Origin: Oscillospiraceae bacterium
Lineage (GTDB): Bacteria; Bacillota; Clostridia; Oscillospirales; CAG-272
DNA length: 64,000 nt
NCBI GenBank assembly: GCA_015065135.1
Contig: SVQY01000007.1
Coordinates: 1-64,000 of the forward strand
Direction of reading: 5' to 3'
Both the position numbers and the translations under genes were made by a program. Under the pieces are notes generated by a model. That model ran no database searches, had not been told where the DNA came from, and worked only from the letters and a program-made list of their open reading frames with translations. This document shows, in pieces, positions 50,568 through 59,706 of this stretch (position 1 is its first letter; each line of letters opens with the position of its first letter).

Positions 50568-52007
50568 ATGGCAAAAGAAAAGAAATTGGTTGAGCAGATC
50601 ACCTCGATGGAGGTCGATTTTGCCCAATGGTACACCGATGTTGTAAAAAAGGCCGAGCTGATGGATTATTCCAGCGTAAAGGGCTGTATGATCTTCCGTC
50701 CCTACGGCTACGCCATCTGGGAGAACATTCAGAAGGACTTGGATGCCCGCTTTAAAAGGACCGGTCATGAGAACGTATATATGCCTATGTTCATCCCCGA
50801 AAGCCTGCTCACCAAAGAAAAGGATCACGTAGAGGGCTTTGCTCCCGAGTGCGCCTGGGTCACCTTCGGTGGTGAGAATAAGCTCACCGAGCGTCTGGCG
50901 GTGCGCCCCACCTCCGAGACCCTTTTCTGCGAGCATTTCCGCAACGTGATCCAGTCCTACCGTGACCTGCCCAAGCTTTACAATCAGTGGTGCTCGGTCG
51001 TTCGCTGGGAAAAGACCACCCGTCCCTTCCTGCGCACCTCCGAATTCCTCTGGCAGGAGGGTCACACCATGCACGAGACCAAGGAGGAGGCCGAAGCAGA
51101 AACGCTGCAGATGCTGAAGATCTATGAGGAGTTCTATCTGGAGGCGTTGGCCATCCCCGCCATCACCGGTCAGAAGACCGATAAGGAGAAATTTGCCGGC
51201 GCGGAGGCCACCTATACCATTGAGCCTATGATGCACAACGGCGTTGCCCTGCAGGGCGGCACCTCTCATTTCTTCGGTGACGGCTTCGCCAAGGCATTCG
51301 ACATCACCTTTACCGCAAGAGACAACACCGTGAAGCATCCCTTCCAGACCTCCTGGGGCGTATCCACCCGTTCTATCGGCGCCATCATTATGACCCACGG
51401 CGACGACAACGGTCTGATCCTCCCCCCCACCGTGGCTCCCATTCAGGTGGTCATCATTCCCGTTGCCCAGCACAAGGAGGGCGTTCTGGAAAAGGCCGGT
51501 GAGATCAAGGACCGCCTTGCCAGCACCCTGCGCGTAAAGCTGGATGACAGCGATCAGTCCACCGGCTGGAAGTTCAGTCAGTACGAGATGAAGGGTGTTC
51601 CGGTCCGTCTGGAGATCGGCCCTAAGGATATTGAGAACAACTCCTGTGTGCTGGTCAGCCGCGTGACCCGCGAAAAGAAGTTCGTGTCGCTTGACAACGT
51701 AGAGGCCGAGGTCGCTGCTATGCTGAAGCAGGTTCACGACGAGCTGGTCGCCCGCGCTCGCAAGAATCTGGAGGAAAAAACCTTTGTTGCCACCAACCTG
51801 GAGGAGTTTCTCGACATCGCGGAGAACAAGCCCGGCTACATCAAGGCCATGTGGTGCGGTGATGTGGCGTGCGAGGAGGCCTTGAAGGAAAAGACCGGCG
51901 GTGTCAAATCCCGCTGCATCCCCTTCAACGAGGAAAAGCTCTCCGACGTTTGTGTCTGCTGTGGTAAGCCTGCCAAGAAGATGGTGGTCTGGGGCAGACA
52001 GTACTGA
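50568..52007 (+). CDS. proS: Prolyl-tRNA synthetase, archaeal/eukaryotic type
   Basis: A 479-aa class II synthetase with motif 2 [28 protein letters not shown] (in part) and the anticodon domain [16 protein letters not shown]. It ends in a zinc-binding region and the terminal Tyr typical of archaeal/eukaryotic-type ProRS (WGRQY). It lacks the editing insertion of the standard bacterial form (about 570 aa). It charges tRNA-Pro. This type occurs sporadically in Clostridia and Mollicutes. Start chosen after AAAGGAACC. Confidence 0.97.
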   Translation: MAKEKKLVEQITSMEVDFAQWYTDVVKKAELMDYSSVKGCMIFRPYGYAIWENIQKDLDARFKRTGHENVYMPMFIPESLLTKEKDHVEGFAPECAWVTFGGENKLTERLAVRPTSETLFCEHFRNVIQSYRDLPKLYNQWCSVVRWEKTTRPFLRTSEFLWQEGHTMHETKEEAEAETLQMLKIYEEFYLEALAIPAITGQKTDKEKFAGAEATYTIEPMMHNGVALQGGTSHFFGDGFAKAFDITFTARDNTVKHPFQTSWGVSTRSIGAIIMTHGDDNGLILPPTVAPIQVVIIPVAQHKEGVLEKAGEIKDRLASTLRVKLDDSDQSTGWKFSQYEMKGVPVRLEIGPKDIENNSCVLVSRVTREKKFVSLDNVEAEVAAMLKQVHDELVARARKNLEEKTFVATNLEEFLDIAENKPGYIKAMWCGDVACEEALKEKTGGVKSRCIPFNEEKLSDVCVCCGKPAKKMVVWGRQY

Positions 52008-52039
52008 TCCCATTTTAAATCAAATCGTCCCTTTTTGCC

Positions 52040-52070
52040 GGGAGCCGATCGGATCACCCGACCGGCTCCC
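52040..52070 (+). terminator. Probable terminator of proS
   Basis: GGGAGCCG and CGGCTCCC form a GC-rich stem, but the tail is AATATTATTA rather than a T-run, so efficiency is uncertain and some readthrough into the PHP gene is possible. Confidence 0.55.
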
Positions 52071-52101
52071 AATATTATTATATATGTAAAGGAGTTTGAC
52101 T

Positions 52102-53520
52102 ATGCTTCCTGCACCCAGAAATTATGCCATCTATCCTCAGGTCGTGCTTGCAGATAAGCCCACCGAAATGACCATTGTGCCCACCGAGCGCGCCTTTTTG
52201 CTGTTTGAGGGTAAGGAATACAACGTGATCGTTACCACCCTTGACGACGATGAGACCGACTATCACGATGGCGGCACCTGCCACCACAAGCTGACCGCCG
52301 TTGCGCACGACGGTGTGCTGCGTTTTTCCTACACCTTCCCCGCTGAGGGCGAGCACTTGATCCGCTTTGAGTATAAGGAACAGAAGTTCTTTGAGCTGCA
52401 CGTGTTCTCTCTTTACAAGGATCTGTACCGTCTGCGCCCCGTTCGCGGCGATCTCCACTCTCACAGCTACCGTTCGGACGGCCGCCAGGATCCTGCCGCT
52501 GCCATGGGTCACTACCGCGAGCAGGGCTATGATTTTTATACCCTGACCGATCACAACCGCTACTATCCGGGCGGCGAGGTCGATGAGGTCTATGACGGCG
52601 TGAAGCTGGGCATCACTCGCGTGAAGGGCGAGGAGGTCCACGCCCCCGGCAGCGTGGTGCATATCGTGCACGCAGGCGGCAAAAGCAGCGTCGCGGATAT
52701 CTATATCCACGACAAGGACCGTTATGACCGCGAGATCGCGGAATACGAGTCCCGTGTGCCCGCGAGCATACCCGAGCGCTACAAGGGTCGCTACGCAAGA
52801 GCTATGTGGGTCACCGACCGTATCCACGAGGCAGGCGGCATTGCCATCTTTGCACATCCCTATTGGAGACCGGGCGCATCCAAGGTCTACAACGTAAACA
52901 ACGAGTTCACCCGCATCCTGCTCACCAGCGGCATGTTCGATGCCTTTGAGCTGGTAGGCGGTCAGACGCAGGTAGGCATCAACCGTTGTGTAGCACTGCT
53001 GATGGAGCTGCGCGAGGAGGGCTTCAAGATCCCGCTGGTCGGCTCCAGCGACGTGCACGGCATGGAAAACGTCAGCTCCTTCCCCCATATGTTCACCATC
53101 TGCTTCGTGAAGGAAAATGAGAATGATGCCATCATTGATGCGGTAAAGCAGTTCAACTGCGTTGCCGTAGAAGCAACCAACAATGAGTACACCCGTCACT
53201 ATCGCTGCTACGGCAGCTTCCGTCTGGTCACCTACGCCCAGTTCCTGCTGAAGAATTATTTCCCCAACCTGCAGCGCATTTGTCAGGGCGAAGGCATCGC
53301 CATGCGCACCTACGCCTTTGACGACGCAAGCAAGTCTCTCATCGAGGCACAGGTAAAGCAGACCGACAACTACCGTCTGCGCTTCTTTGGCAAGAAGGCG
53401 CCTGCCCTGCCCACCGCCGCCATCCACGCCTTTGAGGAAAAATGGCGCGCCGTTCATATGGAAGGACCCACCGCCAAGGGCAGTCTGGTTCATATGGATC
53501 CCCCCAACAGACAGATCTGA
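52102..53520 (+). CDS. PHP-domain protein with N-terminal beta domain (CehA/McbA-like)
   Basis: A 472-aa protein. Residues 1-115 form a beta-sandwich-like region. From 116 (VRGDLHSHSYRSDGRQ) a PHP metallo-hydrolase follows, with LTDHNRYYPGGEV, AIFAHPYWRPGASK and LVGSSDVHGMENV as further metal ligands. CehA/McbA-type relatives include phosphoesterases and carbaryl ester hydrolase. No signal peptide. The start is the ATG after AAAGGAG; the track begins at an upstream TTG. Substrate unknown. Confidence 0.88.
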   Translation: MLPAPRNYAIYPQVVLADKPTEMTIVPTERAFLLFEGKEYNVIVTTLDDDETDYHDGGTCHHKLTAVAHDGVLRFSYTFPAEGEHLIRFEYKEQKFFELHVFSLYKDLYRLRPVRGDLHSHSYRSDGRQDPAAAMGHYREQGYDFYTLTDHNRYYPGGEVDEVYDGVKLGITRVKGEEVHAPGSVVHIVHAGGKSSVADIYIHDKDRYDREIAEYESRVPASIPERYKGRYARAMWVTDRIHEAGGIAIFAHPYWRPGASKVYNVNNEFTRILLTSGMFDAFELVGGQTQVGINRCVALLMELREEGFKIPLVGSSDVHGMENVSSFPHMFTICFVKENENDAIIDAVKQFNCVAVEATNNEYTRHYRCYGSFRLVTYAQFLLKNYFPNLQRICQGEGIAMRTYAFDDASKSLIEAQVKQTDNYRLRFFGKKAPALPTAAIHAFEEKWRAVHMEGPTAKGSLVHMDPPNRQI

Positions 53521-53530
53521 CCACGCAACA

Positions 53531-53564
53531 GACAGAGGGCACACGCCCTCTGTCTTTCTTTTTG
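53531..53564 (+). terminator. Terminator of the PHP gene
   Basis: GACAGAGGGC-acac-GCCCTCTGTC followed by TTTCTTTTTG, just after the stop codon. Confidence 0.92.
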
Positions 53565-53628
53565 TCATAATCTCCGCCTCCCGCGCGTATGCTTTAACGG
53601 AAATCACGCACAAGGAGGATTACCGTAT

Positions 53629-54114
53629 ATGTTCATCTATTCGATGCGTGCCGGCACGCTGCGCTTTTTCGGCATTGTTTGTGTGGCTCTGATCGGCCTC
53701 GTGACACTGATGGCCTTCGTTCCCGAGCTGCAACCGACGGCGGCCACCGAAAGCGAGGCGGTGGAAAGCGAGAGCGTTTCCTTTGAAAAGATCCGCTCCA
53801 ACGAGGATCGGATCGGCTTTCTCTCTCACTTTGGCTGGCAGGTAGAGGAAGCACCACTGGAAAGCACCACCGTGACAGTTCCGAGGGAGTTTGACAAGGT
53901 CTTTTCCTCCTATAACGAGCTGCAGCGCGCGCAAGGATTGGATCTTTCTGCTTACGCAGGCAAAACCGTGGAGCGCTACACCTACACCGTTAAAAATTAT
54001 GAGGGGTACGAAGGCACCGTCTATGCCAATCTGCTGATCTGGCGCGGTAGAGTGATCGGCGGCGACATCTGCTCTGCGGATAGCGCCGGCTTCATTCACG
54101 GCCTTACAAAATAA
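53629..54114 (+). CDS. DUF4830 domain-containing membrane-anchored protein
   Basis: A 161-aa protein with an N-terminal membrane helix (about 12-32, FFGIVCVALIGLVTLMAF), a short acidic linker (TESEAVESESVSFEKI) and a DUF4830-like domain (RIGFLSHFGWQVEEAP, TVTVPREFDKVFSSYNELQRAQGLDLSAY). The domain would face outside the membrane. DUF4830 is a Firmicutes family of unknown function. Ribosome site AAGGAGG 9 nt before the ATG. Flanked by terminators, so monocistronic. Confidence 0.85.
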   Translation: MFIYSMRAGTLRFFGIVCVALIGLVTLMAFVPELQPTAATESEAVESESVSFEKIRSNEDRIGFLSHFGWQVEEAPLESTTVTVPREFDKVFSSYNELQRAQGLDLSAYAGKTVERYTYTVKNYEGYEGTVYANLLIWRGRVIGGDICSADSAGFIHGLTK

Positions 54115-54121
54115 AAGCGTC

Positions 54122-54157
54122 GCCGCACGGTCCGAAAGGGGTCGTGCGGCAATTTTT
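54122..54157 (+). terminator. Terminator of the DUF4830 gene
   Basis: GCCGCACG and CGTGCGGC around a 13-nt loop, followed by AATTTTT. Confidence 0.88.
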
Positions 54158-54480
54158 CGTTTGCAAAACTCATACCGTTACGGGGGGTATTTTTTGCATT
54201 TTTGGCTCAAAATCCTCTTTTTTTCACACCGTCTTTGGGGTAATTGAGCAAAAAGCGGCATTCCTTTTTGTGTATCTTGTTTAAATTCCAAAAAAACGCG
54301 AAAAAAATATAAAAAAATCTTCCCTTTTTGCCTTTTTTATGTTATAATACAATTAAGTCTATGGATTTTATATTCATAGACACCCCTTTGACCCCTCTTT
54401 TACGGCTTTTGCGGTACCGTTCAAGGGGTAATTCCACAACCGCAGGTAGTGAAATTTTCACGATACGGGAGGTTTGCTTT
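54158..54480 (+). promoter_or_regulatory. AT-rich upstream region and promoter of the repeat-containing membrane protein
   Basis: More than 300 nt without a gene, rich in A and T tracts. A candidate promoter is TTCCCT (54320-54325), a 17-nt spacer and TATAAT (54343-54348), with a good -10 and poor -35. The A-tracts just upstream could act as an UP-element. The leader of about 125 nt shows no clear riboswitch. Confidence 0.5.
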
Positions 54481-56484
54481 ATGAAAAAAAGACTTCTGGC
54501 ATGTCTGCTGACGCTTTGCCTGATGATCGGTCTTGTAACGGCAATGGCTTGCACCGTTTCCGCTTCTGCCGACGTGGCATCGGTCACCGCAGACGGTGAG
54601 ACCGTTGTTACCGCCTCTTCCTTCTCCGAGGCAGTGAACGCCGCAAAGCTTTACCGCAATTGCACCGTTACACTGCTGGCAGATACCGAGGTCGGCGCTC
54701 TGGAGCTTGACGGTGACTACACCATCGATCTGAACGGCAAGACGCTGACCGTTCTGGCGCCCCTGACGCTGGATGCAGGTCTGCTGACCGTGACCGACAG
54801 CTCGGAGGCCAAGAGCGGCACCATCACCGCCGCCACCTCTGCTGCGATCGTGATGAACGGCGGAACCCTGAAGCTGAATGCCGGCAAGGTCCACTCCGGC
54901 GCTGCCGCAGCGATCCAGAACCTGGGCACCGGCTCCCTGTATCTCTCCGGCAAGCCTACCCTTTCCACCGCTGTGGAGAATGGTGCTGCGCTTTACGTCG
55001 GTTATCCCAACACCCTGAACGGTAAGGATGGCGATACCGCTTATACCGGCAACACCGTGACCGTTGACTGCGGTTGGGTCGTTTCTGACGGCTCTGTGAT
55101 CGCCAAGAGCGGCAACGCCGATCAGTTCAATGTTCTGCACTATGATGCAAAGGCATTCATCGTGGAATCAAACGGAGATGCCCTGCAGTTCACCAAGATC
55201 GCCAATTTCGTCTGGATCATCATCGGCGTGGTCGCACTGGTCACTCTGGTTATGGTGATCTTCACCATCGTACACACTGTACAGTTTAAGAATAGTATGA
55301 AATTTTATTCTGTTTCGCTTCCCGCCCTGCTGACCCTTCTGGCCGCTATGCTGCCCGGTCAGCTGTACACTATGATCGCCGTTTGCGCCGTTTGCGTTGT
55401 TTCGGTGATCTGCTGCGTAGCCGTTACCACCTCCCAGAATAAGAAGCTGGCTGCCGCCAAGGCTGCTAAGGCCGAGCGCGACGCCGCAGAAGCTGCCGCC
55501 AAGGCCGCCGCCGAGGAGGCCGCTGCCGCAGAAGCCGCCGCTGCTGAGGCTGCTACCGCGGAGGCTCCTACCGCGGAGGCTCCTGCCGAGGAGCCCGCCG
55601 AGGAGGCTGTTGCCGAGGAAGCTCCCGCTGAGGAGCCTGCCGAGGAAGCTCCCGCTGAGGAGCCCGTTGAGGAGGCTGTCGCCGAGGAAGCTCCCGCTGA
55701 GGAGCCTGCCGAGGAGGCTGCTGCCGAAGAAGCTCCCGCTGAGGAGCCCGTTGAGGAGACTGTCGCCGAGGAAGCTCCCGCCGAGGAGCCCGTTGAGGAG
55801 GCTGTCGCCGAGGAAACTCCCGCTGAGGAACCCGTCGAGGAGGCTGTCGCCGAGGAAGCTCCTGCTGAGGAGCCTGCCGAAGAAGCTGTTGCTGAGGAGG
55901 AGACCCTTGAGGAGCCCGTTGAGGAGGCCGCCGAGGAAGAAGCTCCCGCCGCACCCGCTATGCCCAAGGCCAAGCCCGACCGTGTGGTCATCGCAGAGAC
56001 CGATGCCAACGGCAATGTGATCTATTCCGCTTACAAAAAATCCTTCACCGCCCGTGTGATCCAATCCCCCGATGAGGTTCAGGAGCGCTACGAGGTGCTG
56101 AAGAACGCGCTGCTTTCTTACAAGAAGGTCAACTCCCGCATCAGCTGGAGCTACGACTCCATCAAATCCGGCCGCAAGCAGTTGGCTAAATTCGCCATCC
56201 GCGGCAAGTCGCTGTGCCTGTTCCTGGCGATTGATCCCGCTACCCTGGAGGATTCCAAGTATAATATTGCCGATGCCGGCTCCTCCAAGAAGTACGAGAC
56301 AGTTCCCTGCCGCCTGCGTCTCTCCTCTAAGCGCAGCATCAAGTGGGGTCTTGAGCTGATCGAAAAGCTGGCCGAGCAGGAAGGCCTCGTGAAAAATCCC
56401 AAATACAAGGAGCAGTCCTGGAGATCCGAGAACGAGACCACCGAGTCTCTGATCGAAAAGGGCCTGATCAAAAAGATCGTTTGA
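54481..56484 (+). CDS. Membrane protein with N-terminal ectodomain, Ala/Glu/Pro repeat and conserved C-terminal domain
   Basis: A 667-aa protein, start after GGGAGG. The signal peptide (about 1-30) leads to an ectodomain with beta-helix-like repeats (about 35-230). Hydrophobic helices follow at about 240-265 and 280-325, then a charged Ala-rich stretch and about 125 residues of EEAPAEEPVEEAV-type repeats (eight PAEEP units). The C-terminal 160 aa (SFTARVIQSPDEVQERYEV, KVNSRISWSYDSIKSGRKQLAKF) form a domain I remember from many uncharacterised clostridial proteins. It may be an envelope spacer or sensor. Function unknown. Confidence 0.8.
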   Translation: MKKRLLACLLTLCLMIGLVTAMACTVSASADVASVTADGETVVTASSFSEAVNAAKLYRNCTVTLLADTEVGALELDGDYTIDLNGKTLTVLAPLTLDAGLLTVTDSSEAKSGTITAATSAAIVMNGGTLKLNAGKVHSGAAAAIQNLGTGSLYLSGKPTLSTAVENGAALYVGYPNTLNGKDGDTAYTGNTVTVDCGWVVSDGSVIAKSGNADQFNVLHYDAKAFIVESNGDALQFTKIANFVWIIIGVVALVTLVMVIFTIVHTVQFKNSMKFYSVSLPALLTLLAAMLPGQLYTMIAVCAVCVVSVICCVAVTTSQNKKLAAAKAAKAERDAAEAAAKAAAEEAAAAEAAAAEAATAEAPTAEAPAEEPAEEAVAEEAPAEEPAEEAPAEEPVEEAVAEEAPAEEPAEEAAAEEAPAEEPVEETVAEEAPAEEPVEEAVAEETPAEEPVEEAVAEEAPAEEPAEEAVAEEETLEEPVEEAAEEEAPAAPAMPKAKPDRVVIAETDANGNVIYSAYKKSFTARVIQSPDEVQERYEVLKNALLSYKKVNSRISWSYDSIKSGRKQLAKFAIRGKSLCLFLAIDPATLEDSKYNIADAGSSKKYETVPCRLRLSSKRSIKWGLELIEKLAEQEGLVKNPKYKEQSWRSENETTESLIEKGLIKKIV

Positions 56485-56494
56485 TCTCTTCTTT

Positions 56495-56520
56495 AAGCCG
56501 GGGCACACGCCCCGGCTTTT
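56495..56520 (+). terminator. Terminator of the repeat membrane-protein gene
   Basis: AAGCCGGGGC-acac-GCCCCGGCTTTT, just after the stop codon. Confidence 0.93.
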
Positions 56521-56529
56521 CCTTTGGCC

Positions 56530-56558
56530 TTGACAAAGCCACTTCAAAACAGTATAAT
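56530..56558 (+). promoter_or_regulatory. Consensus promoter of the CrtO-like gene
   Basis: TTGACA-17 nt-TATAAT, matching consensus at every position, about 38 nt before the start codon. Confidence 0.9.
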
Positions 56559-56595
56559 GCTATTGTATCTGTAAAAATTTGATCGAGGTTTTGAT

Positions 56596-57195
56596 ATGTA
56601 CCGCTATTACCTGATCGTTATGCTGGGCGGGCCCGCAGTACTGGCTCTGATCGGCTGGCTGGCCGGTGACGTCCCCGTTTATTACGCTTTTCTGGCCTCC
56701 TACGGTGCTACCGTTGCCGCCTTTGGTATCGGTGCGCTGGCCGCTACCCTGACCCGTGCCTTTCCGCCCCGTTTTTTCGACCCCCTCTCCAAGCGCTATC
56801 AGGTTCCCAAATGGGAGCGACGCTTTCTGGTGCGCATCGGCATCCGCTCTTGGAAGGATAAGATCCCGGAGGTCGGCGCACTGCTTGGCTATCTATCCAA
56901 AAAGAAGATCGAGAACAGACAGGATAACGAATATCTCCACTACTTTATGACCGAGACCTGCTATGCCGAGGTCATGCACCTGGTCTGCTGCTTCGTAGGC
57001 TTTCTCATCCTGATCCCCGGCTTTTTTGTGGATCACCGTTACCTGTTCTTTTTCGCCATTCCGGTCTCAATCATCAATGCGATCCTGCACCTGCTACCGG
57101 TGCTGGTACAGCGCTACGTGCGCCCCTTCCTGCTACACGCCTACCGACACAACGAGCAAAAGAAAAAAAGAGAGGCCGCGCACGAGGCCGAATAA
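56596..57195 (+). CDS. CrtO-like integral membrane acyltransferase-family protein
   Basis: A 199-aa protein with about four membrane helices. The central WERRFLVRIGIRSWKDKIPE and the later TETCYAEVMHLVCC resemble the conserved segments of the CrtO family (glycosyl-4,4'-diaponeurosporenoate acyltransferase, staphyloxanthin pathway). No carotenoid genes are in the window, and clostridial members are common without a pigment pathway, so another acyl acceptor is likely. Single-gene unit between a consensus promoter and a bidirectional terminator. Confidence 0.65.
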   Translation: MYRYYLIVMLGGPAVLALIGWLAGDVPVYYAFLASYGATVAAFGIGALAATLTRAFPPRFFDPLSKRYQVPKWERRFLVRIGIRSWKDKIPEVGALLGYLSKKKIENRQDNEYLHYFMTETCYAEVMHLVCCFVGFLILIPGFFVDHRYLFFFAIPVSIINAILHLLPVLVQRYVRPFLLHAYRHNEQKKKREAAHEAE

Positions 57196-57196
57196 A

Positions 57197-57228
57197 CAGA
57201 AGGTCCCTGGTTTGCCAGGGACCTTCTG
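57197..57228. terminator. Bidirectional terminator between convergent genes
   Basis: CAGAAGGTCCCTGG-tttg-CCAGGGACCTTCTG lies between the stops of the CrtO-like gene (+) and the helical hypothetical gene (-). Confidence 0.85.
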
Positions 57229-57233
57229 CTTAT

Positions 57234-57701
57234 TCAGAGGTATCGCTTCAGCATCTCCAGATTATGCTCCTCAAAGGCCACGACCTCGCGCGCCAGCCGC
57301 ATAGCACCCGGCGCACAATCACAAAGCTCTCTGTCGTTGAGCAGCTTGATCATATCGGTAATGCACAGATTGGAGCCCTCGATCATCATTTCGGCTACGT
57401 GACTGGTGCCGGAATCCAGCATCGTATGCAGCGCGGCGCCGACCTTGGCGGTCATGCGTGTCACAAAGCCCTCCTCTTTGGCCATAAGGCCTGCATCCTG
57501 CAGAGCCTCAGCCGCGCGCTGCGCGTACTTCTCATAGCCATCCAGCTGCATGGTGACCACGCTGCGCAATCCGTCGTCTCTGATATGAGGCAGCAGATTG
57601 AGCACGGTATCCGCGCCCATCTTGGCAGCCTTATAGATCCCGTCATAGAAAAAGGCCTCGTTTTTCTCTTTTGCGTTGACTTTCGTCTTGACCTCCGTCA
57701 T
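57234..57701 (-). CDS. Hypothetical helical (ferritin-like) protein
   Basis: A 155-aa all-helical protein with repeated pattern NLLPHIRDDGLRSVVTMQLDG and KVGAALHTMLDSGTSHVAEMMIEGS. The helix layout with His and Glu along faces (AFEEHNLEMLKRYL) resembles ferritin-like or DUF2383 bundles, but I cannot confirm metal ligands. No signal peptide. AAGGAGAGG ribosome site. It lies downstream of the dnaI terminator, so it is probably transcribed separately or by readthrough. Confidence 0.7.
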   Translation of the reverse strand: MTEVKTKVNAKEKNEAFFYDGIYKAAKMGADTVLNLLPHIRDDGLRSVVTMQLDGYEKYAQRAAEALQDAGLMAKEEGFVTRMTAKVGAALHTMLDSGTSHVAEMMIEGSNLCITDMIKLLNDRELCDCAPGAMRLAREVVAFEEHNLEMLKRYL

Positions 57702-57717
57702 CCTTCCCTCTCCTTAT

Positions 57718-57762
57718 AAAAAATGCGGTACACGCTTATTTTGAGCGCGTACCGCATTTTTT
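57718..57762 (-). terminator. Terminator of the rex-dnaD-dnaI operon
   Basis: AAAAAATGCGGTAC and GTACCGCATTTTTT with an inner CGC/GCG pair, directly after the dnaI stop. Confidence 0.9.
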
Positions 57763-57766
57763 ATAC

Positions 57767-58747
57767 TTATTTCTTGATCAGCTTCTGCCGTCTGATATCG
57801 GTGCCGGTAAAGGGGATGACCGAAAACTCGCCAAACAAACGGCTGGTGATGCGGTCTGCATATTTCGACTGGATCTCCTTACCGTTCAGATTGGTATTGA
57901 TGATGGTGGGTCGGCGCAGATTAATGCGATTGTTCAGCACCATATAAAGGCAGGCGGAGGTGAATTGATTGCTCTGCTCTGTGCCCAGATCGTCCAGAAT
58001 CAGCAGATCGCAATCGGTGTAACGGGAAAGCCCCTCGTTTGCCTGCTGCTTTTCCTCTCCAAAGCCAAAGCGCGCCTGCTCGAAATCGGCAAACATCTCG
58101 ATGCTGCCGGTATAGAACACGTCATAGCCCTTATCGATCACGCATCTTGCCACGGCGGTGGAAAGGTGCGTTTTGCCAAGACCGGTGCTGCCGCACAGGA
58201 TCAGGTTGCCCGACTCCGGCGAAAAGCCCTCGGCATAATCCTTCAGCTTTTTGAAGTTTTCTGCCATACTGCGTCTGGATTCTCCCTGCGTTGCATAATA
58301 GCGCAGATCGAAGTTCTCAAAGGACTGCGTTTGCAGCAGCTTGCCAAGGCCGGAGCTTTCATAGGCCGCCAGGATCAGCTCACGGCGCATGCACTCGCAC
58401 ATTTTGGTGTCCACAAAGCCGGTATCCATGCAAACGGGGCATTCGTAGGGCGGCAGCGTATAATCGGCAGGATACCCCATTTTTTCAAGCTCTGCCGCGC
58501 GCTGCTCCTGCAAAGCGCGATTCTGCTCCTCTACAGAGGCAAGCTTTTGCTGATAGCCCTCTCCCGAGCCCAACGCCGCAATGGCGATCTCAGCACCTGT
58601 ACGGGCCAGCTGACGGTCGATCTCGGCGATCTCCGGGCTCTTGGCGTGGATCTCCTCCAGGCGACGATCCGCCTCGGCATAAGCCTTCAGATATTTCGTT
58701 TTATACGACTCGCGGATGCGCGCGTAATTCTCTCTGTTATATCCCAT
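57767..58747 (-). CDS. dnaI: Replicative helicase loader, DnaC/DnaI-like AAA+ ATPase
   Basis: A 326-aa protein. Helical N-terminus, then a zinc-type cysteine set (YECPVCMDTGFVDTKMCECM), then an AAA+ domain with Walker A GSTGLGKTHLSTAVA, Walker B LLILDDLGTEQ and an arginine near DRITSRLFGEF. It loads DnaB-type helicase during initiation or restart. It follows dnaD by 2 nt, and the pair is the standard Firmicutes primosome set. A phage DnaC origin is unlikely given the rex neighbour. Confidence 0.92.
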   Translation of the reverse strand: MGYNRENYARIRESYKTKYLKAYAEADRRLEEIHAKSPEIAEIDRQLARTGAEIAIAALGSGEGYQQKLASVEEQNRALQEQRAAELEKMGYPADYTLPPYECPVCMDTGFVDTKMCECMRRELILAAYESSGLGKLLQTQSFENFDLRYYATQGESRRSMAENFKKLKDYAEGFSPESGNLILCGSTGLGKTHLSTAVARCVIDKGYDVFYTGSIEMFADFEQARFGFGEEKQQANEGLSRYTDCDLLILDDLGTEQSNQFTSACLYMVLNNRINLRRPTIINTNLNGKEIQSKYADRITSRLFGEFSVIPFTGTDIRRQKLIKK

Positions 58748-58749
58748 TT

Positions 58750-59706
58750 TTATTCTCCGTATGTTCTTCTGATAGCAGCCTCAAAGAAGTCATCTACGTC
58801 AAAGCTGGAGCCGTTGCTCTTCTGGCGGCGGTAATCCGCAATGGCGTTCTGTACCTCCTCTGCCGTGCGGTAGCCGGCAGCATTCCAGCGCTCCAGGATC
58901 GAATTGGCATAGGGGATCGAGGCCTTGCCAATGGCATCCACGGTGATCTCATAGGCCATCTTCAGAACCTCGTCGTCATACTGCATGCCGCAGACCCAGT
59001 TTTCGATATAGCCCTTCTCCTTGGCGGTCAGCGCACGGGAGGAAAGGCCGAACATCGTGCGGATCTTGCCGGTGGCGGTTGCCATGGTCTCGATGCGGTG
59101 CAGCCGCTCCTCCAGGGATCTGGCATCCAGAATGCCGTCATCGTGCAGCGAGATCGCCGTTTTTTCCAGATAGCGCAGCGACTTCTTTTCCATACGCACG
59201 CAATGCGAGAGCAGCAGCAGGATATACTCGCCGTCAAGACCCAGATAATCCGCGAGCCCCGCGATCACAGAGACCTCACCGGCATTGAAGATCTTGCCAA
59301 AGATGCGCTGGCATTCATCCACCAACGCGGCAAGCTCCGCGCGGCGCTCCAGCACACCTGCCAGCTCCTCGGTGGAGTAGGAGGGCAAGCCCTTATCCGC
59401 AATGACCTTGGGAGCCACGGCGGGTGTGGCAACGGCCTGCACGGCAGGGGGTGCCTCTCCCTCATCGTCGGCCGCCAAAACACCGGTGCCTCTCCAAAAG
59501 GAGAGTGATGCCTCGACCTCGCGCTCGCCCATCGTCAGCCGCGCACCCACCAGTCGGCAGGCCTCGGCAAGATCGATCCTTGCCATCGGCTCGGCAGCCA
59601 GCGCAAACAGCACGCGCAGATCCTTTTTGGTTGCTTTTTCCAAATGCTCGGCAACGGCGGTGGGCAAAACCACCACGTCATTGCCATAGGTAAACGTCAG
59701 CTTCAT
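58750..59706 (-). CDS. dnaD: DnaD-domain primosome protein
   Basis: A 318-aa protein. A winged-helix-like N-terminal domain (about 1-80, HLEKATKKDLRVLFALAAEP) is followed by a linker and one or two DnaD/DnaB2 domains ending in WNAAGYRTAEEVQNAIADYRRQ, the usual YxxxIxxxWxxxG region. It takes part in primosome assembly with DnaI. The ATG overlaps the rex stop (ATGA), so translation is coupled. Confidence 0.9.
   Translation of the reverse strand: MKLTFTYGNDVVVLPTAVAEHLEKATKKDLRVLFALAAEPMARIDLAEACRLVGARLTMGEREVEASLSFWRGTGVLAADDEGEAPPAVQAVATPAVAPKVIADKGLPSYSTEELAGVLERRAELAALVDECQRIFGKIFNAGEVSVIAGLADYLGLDGEYILLLLSHCVRMEKKSLRYLEKTAISLHDDGILDARSLEERLHRIETMATATGKIRTMFGLSSRALTAKEKGYIENWVCGMQYDDEVLKMAYEITVDAIGKASIPYANSILERWNAAGYRTAEEVQNAIADYRRQKSNGSSFDVDDFFEAAIRRTYGE

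Noticed and set aside
50544-53613. Long minus-strand ORFs opposite proS and the PHP gene
   Set aside because: Antisense to well-recognised genes with promoters and ribosome sites; no motif in the antisense products.
55359-56015. Ser/Ala- and Arg-rich ORFs over the repeat tract
   Set aside because: Open only because the GAGGAAGCTCCCGCTGAGGAG-type repeat has no stop in any frame; no start signals.
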